A DNA stretch of 6,640 nucleotides from FEN-1297 sp046705645 (GCA_046705645.1 JBJKQE010000072.1:1-6640), one strand, 5' to 3'; counted from the first letter of the stretch, positions 1 to 6,298 are shown. Made by a program: numbers and translations. Notes: generated by a model from the letters alone, not told the origin.

Positions 1-51
1 GATATTAAAACAACGGCAACAATAATATTACCCGCCGGAGGTGTATATTGA
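1..51 (+). CDS. Sensor histidine kinase, C-terminal end only (LytS/BtsS type)
   Basis: The reading frame is open from the first base and ends at TGA 49-51, giving a tail that reads DIKTTATIILPAGGVY. The segment TTATIILP fits the last beta strand of a HATPase_c domain, where LytS-type kinases usually read G-T-x-x-x-I-x-L-P. The stop overlaps the TTG start of the response regulator gene (48-50), as expected for a translationally coupled kinase/regulator pair. Because the regulator resembles BtsR, the kinase is probably a BtsS-like membrane sensor of pyruvate or a similar ligand, but that part lies outside the window. Only 16 residues are visible, so the call depends heavily on the neighbour. 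Confidence 0.72.
   Translation, partial: DIKTTATIILPAGGVY
37..41 (+). promoter_or_regulatory. Shine-Dalgarno GGAGG deciding a TTG start
   Basis: GGAGG lies six bases before TTG 48-50 and inside the last codons of the kinase gene. No ATG in the regulator frame is as well placed, and starting at TTG preserves the whole first beta strand (NALIIDDE) of the receiver domain. The site therefore supports a TTG start that overlaps the upstream stop. Confidence 0.75.
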
Positions 52-761
52 ATCTTAATGCTTTAATAATAGATGATGAATTTAATGCTAGAGAAGAGAT
101 GGAATATTTATTAAATCAAGTTGGATCCGTAAATGTAATAAAAAAATGTTCCGATGCTTTGGATGGAGTAAGATCAATTAATTCACTTCATCCTGATGTA
201 GTATTTCTTGATGTGCAATTGCCATCTATAAACGGTTTTGATATGCTTTCAATGGTTGAAGAATCGGTTCTTCCAAGAGTAGTTTTTGTTACAGCTTACG
301 ATAAGTATGCAATTGAAGCTTTTGAAAATGACGCGGTAGATTACCTCTTAAAACCGGTTGATAGAGACAGACTTAAAAAAACAGTTGAAAAACTCCTTAA
401 TGCAGTTCAGCAAAACACAATTCAAAAACTTAATTTACCTCCACTAACAAAAATACCAAGTGCAGGTACTAATAAGGTAAAACTAATTGATGTTGAATGT
501 ATTGAATTCGTTCATTCGGATGAAACCGGTGTGTTTGTCGTTTGCAGCGATAAAAAATATTTTACCGAAATTACTTTGAAAGTTTTAGAGAACAGAACAA
601 AATTATTCAGATGCCATAAACAATATCTGATTAATCCTGATAAAATAGATGAAATTCTTTTTGACGATAATTCCGCCGGAAAGATAAAAACAATTTCCCA
701 GCATATAATTCCGATAAGCCGACATTATTTAAAAGAATTAAAAGAAAAACTGGGTATCTAA
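48..761 (+). CDS. btsR: LytTR-family response regulator, BtsR (YehT)-like
   Basis: This is a 237-residue cytoplasmic transcription regulator. Residues 3-120 form a receiver domain with the acidic pair D9/D10, phosphoacceptor D55 (FLDVQLP), T82 (FVTAYD) and K102 (YLLKPVD). Residues 138-237 form a LytTR DNA-binding domain, with the conserved stretches RCHKQYLIN (188-196) and IPISRHYLKELK (221-232). The segment FTEITLKVLENRTKLFRCH closely parallels my recollection of E. coli BtsR, which has nearly the same length (239 aa). In E. coli, BtsR is phosphorylated by the pyruvate sensor BtsS and activates the CstA-family transporter gene btsT. Here a CstA gene follows one gene downstream. The start is TTG with a good SD, overlapping the kinase stop. 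The domain call is very secure. The btsR name rests on remembered similarity plus context, and another LytTR subgroup is possible. Confidence 0.93.
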   Translation: MNLNALIIDDEFNAREEMEYLLNQVGSVNVIKKCSDALDGVRSINSLHPDVVFLDVQLPSINGFDMLSMVEESVLPRVVFVTAYDKYAIEAFENDAVDYLLKPVDRDRLKKTVEKLLNAVQQNTIQKLNLPPLTKIPSAGTNKVKLIDVECIEFVHSDETGVFVVCSDKKYFTEITLKVLENRTKLFRCHKQYLINPDKIDEILFDDNSAGKIKTISQHIIPISRHYLKELKEKLGI

Positions 762-777
762 TTCTTTTTCCTTTTTC
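731..777 (+). terminator. Weak AT-only terminator-like inverted repeat at the end of the regulator gene
   Basis: AAAAGAATTA (731-740) is the exact reverse complement of TAATTCTTTT (759-768), with an 18-base loop, and the right arm runs into a pyrimidine tract (TTTTTCCTTTTTCC). The stem covers the stop codon and holds only one G-C pair, so it would be unstable. It could end the two-component transcript, but it could also be chance in AT-rich DNA. Confidence 0.25.
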
Positions 778-848
778 CAATCGAATCCAAACTTAAGACA
801 TAATGATGTGTGCAACATTATACTATTGCAACTTACCAACATTATTTA

Positions 849-876
849 ACCTCTTAAAATTATATATAACGTCTTA
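849..876 (+). promoter_or_regulatory. Candidate LytTR (BtsR-type) operator, direct repeat
   Basis: Two eight-base direct repeats, ACCTCTTA (849-856) and ACGTCTTA (869-876), are separated by 12 bases. Each is preceded by a similar TWTA stretch. LytTR regulators usually bind pairs of about nine-base direct repeats two helical turns apart. The published E. coli BtsR motif, as I recall it, is ACC(G/A)CT(C/T)A repeated with a 13-base spacer. The first half here matches 7 of 8 positions and the second 6 of 8. The site lies between the btsR-like gene and the porin/cstA pair, 46-73 bases before the likely transcription start, so activation of that transcript is the natural reading. The spacing is one base shorter than in E. 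coli. Confidence 0.5.
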
Positions 877-888
877 CCAAATGATTTT

Positions 889-915
889 TTGCATAATCAA
901 TTTAAACCCTATAAG
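889..915 (+). promoter_or_regulatory. Possible promoter for the porin-cstA transcript
   Basis: TTGCAT (889-894) and TATAAG (910-915) resemble -35 and -10 boxes, but the spacer is only 15 bases. A short or poor core promoter is common where an activator is needed, and the LytTR-like repeat lies just upstream. Transcription would start near 922 and leave a leader of about 115 bases. The surrounding DNA is so AT-rich that other hexamers could be chosen. Confidence 0.3.
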
Positions 916-1036
916 TTCCTCACGCTAATTGAGATTTATCAACAATTACTGAATATAAAAATTACCCTATGGCCAAATAAAAATCTTTAATTTTCATCTA
1001 ATAGCTCACTATTTATTAACTATTTGGGAGATTGCG

Positions 1037-2245
1037 ATGAGAAAAATATTAGTCCTTTCCTCGATCCTTTTATTCTCAACTTCATTTTTATTAGCACAAA
1101 ATGTACAAACAGGCGGTAAAGAAAATCTTATATTTAAAGGATTTATAAGTACTACCTTGTTCGGGCAGAACCAATCATTTGGTTTTGGAAATGGGCAGAA
1201 TGCAGAATGGGCTGCAACAAATAATACTAAAAACCAATGGTTTTACGGCGGAGATATTCGAAATACCAGATTGACAATGGTATTTAACGGACCGGACCTT
1301 TCTAATGATTGGTCATTAGGCGGAGTTCTCGAATTTGATGCTTTTAATGACCCGGCTAATACGGGAGCATTCGGCCAACAAATACCAACTCCACGTGTCC
1401 GATTAGGATATGTTGATATAAAAAATAAAAATCTGACTTTTCGTATTGGCCAGGCATGGGATCCTCTTTTCGGTAATGTCCCGGTATCTCTTTCACATAT
1501 AGCATTTCCGCTCGGTTATGGTTCAGCCGGTGATGTAGGCTGGAGGTTTCCAGGCATATTTTTCTATTATAATTTTGAATCGGACAGTCCAACGCATCTA
1601 GGTTTAGAAGCTGCGATAATGGAAAATTCATGGGCTGGGCCTGGCAGCACTACAAATTTTGGAACTGCCGGAAACGCAGGCAGCCCTCAGTTTGAACTGA
1701 GATTAAATTTGGAAAGTAAAATTTCAAGCGGAGGCGTTTTTAAAGCATACGTAGTTGGCCATTATGATCAGGTTAATCTGGCTGGTGTAGGTGCTGCCAC
1801 GGCAGTTAACTTAACCGGAACTGCAGAAGAATTAGGCGCTAGCTTTAGTTCAAATGGATTTTTAGTACAAGGTAATGTATATACTGGGAAGAATGTCGGA
1901 CAACAATTTGGAAATCTTACTCAATTTCCAATGATAAATCATGATTTAGCTTCAACCGGCGGCTGGGTACAATTAGGTTATGCGTTTGAAAGCGGCTGGG
2001 GCTTCTACGGATACTATGGTGCCGAGAGTGTAAATAAGGATGATGCCATTGCCTTAAATATGTCAAGAGAAAAAAATAATTTGTTTGATTTAATGGTAAA
2101 ATATGCAACAGGGCCATTGGAATTAGGTGTTGAATATTTGGGAAATAAATTAACTTACTTAACTTATCCAGGCGAAATACCTACGGCAACAGAAAATTCA
2201 CAAAATGGTACTCAAATTGCGCTGAGTATGTTATATAAATTCTAA
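1037..2245 (+). CDS. Outer-membrane porin-like beta-barrel protein
   Basis: The product has 402 residues. It starts at ATG with GGGAG six bases upstream. Residues 1-20 form a signal peptide: R2/K3, then a hydrophobic core, with likely cleavage after A20 in FLLAQ. The mature part is rich in Gly, Asn and aromatic residues and alternates in the way of beta strands, for example LTFRIGQAWDPLF near 133-145. It ends IALSMLYKF, a terminal Phe motif typical of outer-membrane barrels inserted by BamA. The length suits a 16-18 strand porin. The stretch RIGQAWDPLFGNVP resembles DcaP-like or phosphate-selective-type porins, but I cannot assign a family firmly. It lies 123 bases before cstA and behind the LytTR-like operator, so it may pass the CstA substrate across the outer membrane. 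Substrate and regulation are inferred from position only. Confidence 0.82.
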   Translation: MRKILVLSSILLFSTSFLLAQNVQTGGKENLIFKGFISTTLFGQNQSFGFGNGQNAEWAATNNTKNQWFYGGDIRNTRLTMVFNGPDLSNDWSLGGVLEFDAFNDPANTGAFGQQIPTPRVRLGYVDIKNKNLTFRIGQAWDPLFGNVPVSLSHIAFPLGYGSAGDVGWRFPGIFFYYNFESDSPTHLGLEAAIMENSWAGPGSTTNFGTAGNAGSPQFELRLNLESKISSGGVFKAYVVGHYDQVNLAGVGAATAVNLTGTAEELGASFSSNGFLVQGNVYTGKNVGQQFGNLTQFPMINHDLASTGGWVQLGYAFESGWGFYGYYGAESVNKDDAIALNMSREKNNLFDLMVKYATGPLELGVEYLGNKLTYLTYPGEIPTATENSQNGTQIALSMLYKF

Positions 2246-2254
2246 CAGATGATT

Positions 2255-2309
2255 TATCTGCCCCAACATATTTTATCTTAAAAAAAAATTTATGTAAATG
2301 GGGCAGATA
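2255..2309 (+). other. Intercistronic hairpin between porin and cstA (attenuator or mRNA stabiliser)
   Basis: TATCTGCCCCA (2255-2265) pairs perfectly with TGGGGCAGATA (2299-2309), giving an 11-bp stem with a GC-rich core. Inside it, ACATA (2266-2270) can pair with TATGT (2291-2295), with a three-base bulge on the right side. The stem starts 10 bases after the porin stop. It is followed by ATTTAAATAAAG rather than a true U tract, so partial termination or 3'-end protection of the porin mRNA is more likely than full termination. This would give more porin than transporter from one transcript. Confidence 0.6.
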
Positions 2310-2368
2310 TTTAAATAAAGAATTTGCGATATTTGACGGCATTCGGTGACAATTATTAGGAGTAAAAA

Positions 2369-4105
2369 ATGGAAGCTTTACTTATTATGGTATTAGTTTT
2401 TGTCGGATACTTAATAATGTATCAGCTTTACGGAAAATTTATTGGGAATAAAATTTTTGCATTAAGCAATCAAAACAAAGTTCCTTCGGTTGAACTAAAA
2501 GATGATACAGATTACGTACCTACAAAAAAAGAAGTTATATTCGGACATCACTTTTCCTCAATAGCAGGTACAGGCCCTATTGTCGGACCTGCAATTGCAG
2601 TTATTTGGGGTTGGCTACCGGCTTTACTTTGGGTATTTGTCGGATCAATAATCATGGGAGCTGTTCACGATCTTGGTTCCTTAATTATTTCAATGCGTAA
2701 TCAGGGTAAATCTATTTCCGAATACACTGCAAAATATATCAATAGCCGTACAAAATATTTCTTCTTCTTTATTATATTCCTGGAACTCTGGATAGTTGTT
2801 TCGATTTTCGGTTTGATAATAGCCATTCTATTTAATATGTATCCTGGTTCTGTTCTACCGGTTTGGCTTCAAATTCCTATTGCGGTTACACTAGGTTATA
2901 TGATTTATCAGAAAGGTGCTAATGCAACAAAAGGAGCTATAATTTCGGTAATATTGATGTATGTTACTATTGTTATTGGGACATATGTACCTTTAGCATT
3001 ACCCTCATCTATTTTAGGACTTTCTCCGATAGCAATTTGGTCAATTATACTTTTAATTTATGCATATATTGCATCAGTTTTACCTGTTACTCGTTTGCTT
3101 CAGCCCCGGGACTATATTAATGCATATCAACTACTAATTGCTATGACATTATTGGTATTAGGTGTTTTGTTTGCCAGTTTCGGTGGTAAACTCAGTATAG
3201 TTGCGCCTGTAGTTCAAGCTGCACCAACCGGGGCTCCTCCCCTTTGGCCATTTTTATTCATAACAATTGCATGCGGTGCAATCTCGGGATTTCATTCTTT
3301 AGTTTCTTCAGGCACTTCTGCAAAGCAAGTCAGACAAGAAACAGATTCAATATTTGTCGGTTATGGCGCTATGCTAACAGAAGGCGCTCTGGCAACTTTA
3401 GTAATTATTGCGGCAGTTGCCGGGATAGGAATGGGATACAATTCTAACGGACAAACATTATTTGGTATTCAAGCTTGGACAAGTCATTATTCATCGTGGG
3501 CTGCTGCAGCTGGACTTGGTTCTAAAGTAGGCGCATTTGTTGTCGGTGCTGCAAATTTACTCGATTCATTTGGAATCCCGAAAGCTATTTCAATTGTAAT
3601 AATGGGAGTTTTCGTGGCTTCATTTGCAGGTACAACTTTAGATACTGCAACAAGAATTCAAAGATATTTGCTTACTGAAACTTTTCCGAAAACATTTAGA
3701 AACAGATATTTCTCAACTGCAGTCGTTGTTTTATTTGCTTTGGCCTTAATTTTTTCAACCGGAGCTGACGGAAAAGGTGCATTAGCATTATGGCCCTTAT
3801 TTGGTGCAGTAAATCAAACTCTCGCCGCATTGGCATTAATTATTGTTACAGTCTACCTAAAGGAAAAATTAAGCTGGGGCTGGATTGTCAGCGGAATCCC
3901 GGCTGTATTTATGCTTGTCATGTCACTTTGGGCAACTATCCTTAATCAGGTTGATTTTGGTAAGAGTAATAATATTCTTTTACAGATAATTAATATAATT
4001 ATTATAGTTTCTATGATTTGGGTTGCTATTGAAGGATTTACAAAGTTTGTTAAAACCAAAACCATTCCTTCATCTGAATCGGAACCCGTACATGAAGCAC
4101 TTTAG
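2369..4105 (+). CDS. cstA: CstA-family carbon-starvation transporter (pyruvate/peptide uptake)
   Basis: This is a 578-residue inner-membrane protein, hydrophobic over nearly all its length, starting at ATG with AGGAG six bases upstream. Family blocks seen include GHHFSSIAGTGPIVGPA (59-75), GAVHDLGSL (97-105), GFHSLVSSGTS (307-317), TTLDTATRIQRY (422-433) and WPLFGAVNQTLAAL (475-488). These are hallmarks of the CstA and CstA_5TM domains. E. coli CstA and BtsT are about 700-716 residues, so this belongs to the shorter form seen in many Gram-positive and Bacteroidota-type genomes. Known members take up pyruvate (BtsT, with H+) or peptides and are induced when nutrients run low. The upstream BtsR-like regulator points to pyruvate here, but sequence alone does not settle the substrate. 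It probably shares a transcript with the porin, and the long inverted repeat 27 bases downstream ends the unit. Confidence 0.95.
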   Translation: MEALLIMVLVFVGYLIMYQLYGKFIGNKIFALSNQNKVPSVELKDDTDYVPTKKEVIFGHHFSSIAGTGPIVGPAIAVIWGWLPALLWVFVGSIIMGAVHDLGSLIISMRNQGKSISEYTAKYINSRTKYFFFFIIFLELWIVVSIFGLIIAILFNMYPGSVLPVWLQIPIAVTLGYMIYQKGANATKGAIISVILMYVTIVIGTYVPLALPSSILGLSPIAIWSIILLIYAYIASVLPVTRLLQPRDYINAYQLLIAMTLLVLGVLFASFGGKLSIVAPVVQAAPTGAPPLWPFLFITIACGAISGFHSLVSSGTSAKQVRQETDSIFVGYGAMLTEGALATLVIIAAVAGIGMGYNSNGQTLFGIQAWTSHYSSWAAAAGLGSKVGAFVVGAANLLDSFGIPKAISIVIMGVFVASFAGTTLDTATRIQRYLLTETFPKTFRNRYFSTAVVVLFALALIFSTGADGKGALALWPLFGAVNQTLAALALIIVTVYLKEKLSWGWIVSGIPAVFMLVMSLWATILNQVDFGKSNNILLQIINIIIIVSMIWVAIEGFTKFVKTKTIPSSESEPVHEAL

Positions 4106-4131
4106 TGCTAGAATTGTAAAACTTTGATTGT

Positions 4132-4216
4132 GGAAGAGGTTGTCTTAAAAATAAATGCTTAATTAAAAACGGACAAATAATCAGATTTAAATTCTTCTTT
4201 TAAGACAGTCTTTTTC
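4132..4216 (+). terminator. Long terminator-like inverted repeat after cstA (possible IS-end or MITE origin)
   Basis: TGTCTTAAAA (4141-4150) is the exact reverse complement of TTTTAAGACA (4198-4207). Allowing G-U pairs, the stem extends outward to 4132 on the left and 4216 on the right, about 19 bp with four wobbles. The right arm carries the pyrimidine run TCTTTTTC (4209-4216). The position, 27 bases after the cstA stop, and the T run fit a factor-independent terminator, although the 47-base loop is unusually long. The outer arm GAGGTTGTCTTAAAA also looks like the ends of some IS families, so a short decayed or non-autonomous element serving as a terminator is an alternative. I see no convincing target-site duplication. 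Confidence 0.55.
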
Positions 4217-4252
4217 AATGCTTTTTCTATTAAAAAATGTTCAGGATATTAA

Positions 4253-4711
4253 ATGCTTGAACCGGACATTAGACTAGATTTAAGAAAGACTTATTTTAAA
4301 CTTTTAATACCATTAGTCGTTATGCTTGTTATTTTTTATTTGCTAAAAATACTCGGTCCATTGGATAACATTCATGTGGGAAATTTAAAACTGATTTCCA
4401 TTTTATTTTTTATTCTTGCGGGTATATTCGGGATAGCATTTCCTATCTTTTACAGGACTATTTTCATTAGTAAATTAAAAGATATTAAGGTCCTATCAAA
4501 AGAAGAATTTTTAAGATTTGAAAAAAGATTAATAATTATATCGATGATTACGCCTTATTTTATTATTATGCCCATTATAATTAAATTTATTGACTTTTAT
4601 TTCGGCGGTATTATTCTTTTCTCTCTTTATGCAGCTTATTATTTTTATCCTTCTAGGGCAAGAATTGATTTTGAAAAAAGAATCTTTCGTATTAAAGAAG
4701 AAATTTTATAA
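4253..4711 (+). CDS. Hypothetical four-helix membrane protein
   Basis: The product has 152 residues and a very hydrophobic composition with no cysteine. Likely membrane helices are 16-34, 45-67, 92-113 and 115-133. A charged segment (73-92, KLKDIKVLSKEEFLRFEKR) lies between helices 2 and 3, and the tail (135-152) is basic/acidic and probably cytoplasmic. Start at ATG 4253 is supported by a modest AGGA six bases upstream. I do not recognise a family. It follows the terminator-like repeat, so it probably opens a new transcription unit. The next gene begins 29 bases after its stop, which suggests co-transcription with the ArsA-like cassette. A role as membrane partner of that ATPase would be guesswork. 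Confidence 0.72.
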   Translation: MLEPDIRLDLRKTYFKLLIPLVVMLVIFYLLKILGPLDNIHVGNLKLISILFFILAGIFGIAFPIFYRTIFISKLKDIKVLSKEEFLRFEKRLIIISMITPYFIIMPIIIKFIDFYFGGIILFSLYAAYYFYPSRARIDFEKRIFRIKEEIL

Positions 4712-4740
4712 CAAAAATTTAAAAAGAATTGATTTTCATT

Positions 4741-5031
4741 ATGAAAGAATCAATTGATAAAATAATGCAGAAGTTGTCTTTCTTTTTTAAATATTTTGAT
4801 GTAGCATCTAAAAATAAAGCAATTGATATTATGGAATTTGAACTTGGTGAAATGGAGAACATTTTTGCATTACTAGTGCTGGGAGCATTTGTAGGATTCC
4901 CCTCCCCTCCCATGCAAATTACCCTGGACTTGTTGCCTGATATGGAAAAACATTTTTTAATGATGCTGAATAAAGTAGATACGGCAGAAAGTCCTATTTC
5001 GGATTTATTATCGGCATTTGACGTTATATGA
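4741..5031 (+). CDS. Hypothetical 96-residue protein upstream of the ArsA-like ATPase
   Basis: This is a small, acidic, cysteine-free protein of unknown family. Residues 1-40 look helical and amphipathic. Residues 41-53 (IFALLVLGAFVGF) are hydrophobic but short, and are followed by the proline cluster PSPP (54-57). Then come LDLLPDMEKHFLMMLNK (62-78) and a C-terminal tail ending SDLLSAFDVI. No SD is evident before ATG 4741. An in-frame TTG at 4729 would add four residues (MIFI) and is equally poorly supported. The stop TGA (5029-5031) is four bases before the ATPase start, and the ATPase has no SD of its own, so the pair looks translationally coupled. This tight linkage suggests an accessory subunit or adaptor of the ATPase, but that is inference. 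It could be a soluble helical protein or a weakly membrane-associated one. Confidence 0.7.
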   Translation: MKESIDKIMQKLSFFFKYFDVASKNKAIDIMEFELGEMENIFALLVLGAFVGFPSPPMQITLDLLPDMEKHFLMMLNKVDTAESPISDLLSAFDVI

Positions 5032-5034
5032 AAT

Positions 5035-5949
5035 ATGAAAATGGAATCTAAAAGCACTAATTTATTTTTTTTAGGAAAAGGAGGAGTAGGCAAGTCAACA
5101 ACTTCCGCTCTTCTTGCTGTTTATTTTTCCGCTCAGGGGAAAGATGTCCTTTTGGTTTCCTTGGATCCGGCACACAATCAATCGGATATTTTTGAAACTT
5201 CCCTATCCGAAAAGCCTTACAAAATTACTGGTAATTTAGCTGCATTAGAAATAAATATAGACTTATGGATTAAAAATTATCTTTCGGAAATTGAAACTCA
5301 AATAAAACACTCATACTCATATTTAACGGCTTTGAATTTAGAAAATTATCTTGATGTAATTAAATTTTCTCCAGGTATCGAAGAATATGCAATGCTTCTG
5401 GCATATAAAGAAATTAGAAGAAAATACTTTGAAAAAGATTATATTATTTTTGATATGCCTCCTACGGCTCTGACATTAAAATTTTTCGGTCTTCCAAAAT
5501 TATCAATGTTATGGATTGAAAAGCTGCTAGATCTTCGAAATGAAATAATAAAAAAAAGAGAGATAATCACAAAAGTAAAAATAGGCAGTAAAGAAATTGA
5601 ACGGGACAAGATACTTAACAAATTAGACGAACAAATAAAAAGTTATAATTTAATAAGCAAAGAGTTTCAGGATACTAACAAAACTTTAATAAACCTCGTA
5701 ATGAACAATGATAAACTGTCTTTTTCCGAATCGGAATTAATAATAAAAAAGCTAAGCGTGTTAAACTTATTTATCAACAATATAATAATTAATAAAATAC
5801 AGCAGGATTTTTCAATTCAAGAAATACAGAAAAGGTTTAAACATAAATCAATTAAAACATTTCCGGTTAGTAAAATACCATTAATCGGATTGTTAGCACT
5901 GAAGAACTACATTACGTCAGGCGTTTTACTTAATGGATTTTTAAGATAA
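5035..5949 (+). CDS. ArsA/Get3-family ATPase without cysteines
   Basis: This is a 304-residue cytoplasmic P-loop ATPase. It has the deviant Walker A motif GKGGVGKST (14-22) with signature K15, a switch I-type segment SLDPAHNQSD (42-51) close to the Get3 sequence, and a Walker B/switch II region FDMPPTALTLKFF (139-151). The middle (about 158-225) is rich in Lys, Glu and Ile and strongly helical. The C-terminus, FPVSKIPLIGLLAL, fits the family's end. The protein is one ATPase unit, so it should act as a homodimer. It has no cysteine at all, so it lacks the arsenite-binding thiols of ArsA and the CxxC zinc clasp of Get3. An arsenite-pump role is therefore unlikely, and no arsB or arsR is nearby. 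A second in-frame ATG (5041) is possible as start. The function is unknown: membrane-protein targeting or cofactor/cluster handling are the candidate roles. Confidence 0.9.
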   Translation: MKMESKSTNLFFLGKGGVGKSTTSALLAVYFSAQGKDVLLVSLDPAHNQSDIFETSLSEKPYKITGNLAALEINIDLWIKNYLSEIETQIKHSYSYLTALNLENYLDVIKFSPGIEEYAMLLAYKEIRRKYFEKDYIIFDMPPTALTLKFFGLPKLSMLWIEKLLDLRNEIIKKREIITKVKIGSKEIERDKILNKLDEQIKSYNLISKEFQDTNKTLINLVMNNDKLSFSESELIIKKLSVLNLFINNIIINKIQQDFSIQEIQKRFKHKSIKTFPVSKIPLIGLLALKNYITSGVLLNGFLR

Positions 5950-6019
5950 GATATTTTTGATTTAGGCAGCTGTAAATAATAAGCCGAAGATATAAATCAC
6001 TTGTTAGGAAAAGATTAAG

Positions 6020-6298
6020 ATGGATGAATTGATGAAAAAAAAGCTTTCGGATTTGCTAGACAGGATTAAGGAGCCCCAAAGTGGCTTAACTATCAGTCAA
6101 TTAGGAATGATTGAGGGAATTAAACACGAACCGATTACGAACAAATTGTTGGTCGTGACAAATCCTCAAATTACTTCTAAAGCTTGTTGTATGGTTTTTA
6201 ATCTTTTTGAAGTAGGCGAAATTGAAGACTTAATTGCTGTTGAACTAAAAAAAGAATTTCCAAATGTTAAAGTGGAATTTATAAGTTCAAACATGTAA
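6020..6298 (+). CDS. Small MIP18/DUF59-like protein (putative iron-sulfur assembly fold)
   Basis: The product has 92 residues. Its N-terminal half, LLDRIKEPQSGLTISQLGMIEGI (12-34), follows the MIP18/DUF59 pattern of a helix, then a D-P-E-like turn, then a 'LG-[ML]-[VI]' strand, as in PaaD, SufT and the N-terminus of Mrp/ApbC. The usual D-P-E is here E-P-Q (18-20). Strands LLVVTNP (43-49) and VKVEFISSN (83-91) frame a helix that begins after a Cys pair, C56-C57, near where the family often has a single Cys. In known relatives this fold helps iron-sulfur cluster or multiprotein assembly. It lies 70 bases after the ArsA-like gene. The start ATG 6020 has AGGA ten bases upstream, a long spacing, and ATG 6032 is a less likely alternative. 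The fold call is by eye from pattern and is only moderately sure. Confidence 0.68.
   Translation: MDELMKKKLSDLLDRIKEPQSGLTISQLGMIEGIKHEPITNKLLVVTNPQITSKACCMVFNLFEVGEIEDLIAVELKKEFPNVKVEFISSNM

Noticed and set aside
762..1036. Small RNA or riboswitch in the gap before the porin gene
   Set aside because: The 275-base gap is very AT-rich with short repeats but shows no strong stems or known riboswitch core. A promoter region explains it better.
1356..1631. Antisense open frame of 91 codons inside the porin gene
   Set aside because: It lies wholly within a convincing porin coding region with signal peptide and SD. No SD or domain supports the antisense frame.
3244..3447. Sense-strand open frame of 67 codons in another frame inside cstA
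   Set aside because: The cstA frame is intact and carries conserved family blocks here. The alternative frame gives an Arg/Asn/Cys-rich sequence of no recognised kind.
4719..5093. Antisense open frame of 124 codons
   Set aside because: It runs opposite the 96-residue protein gene and the start of the ATPase, covering the Walker A codons. The protein is low in recognisable features and the sense frames have clear motifs and coupling, so it is a shadow.
5035..5949. Arsenite efflux ATPase ArsA
   Set aside because: The ATPase has no cysteine at all, is a single unit rather than a tandem, and there is no arsB, arsR, arsD or arsC gene nearby.
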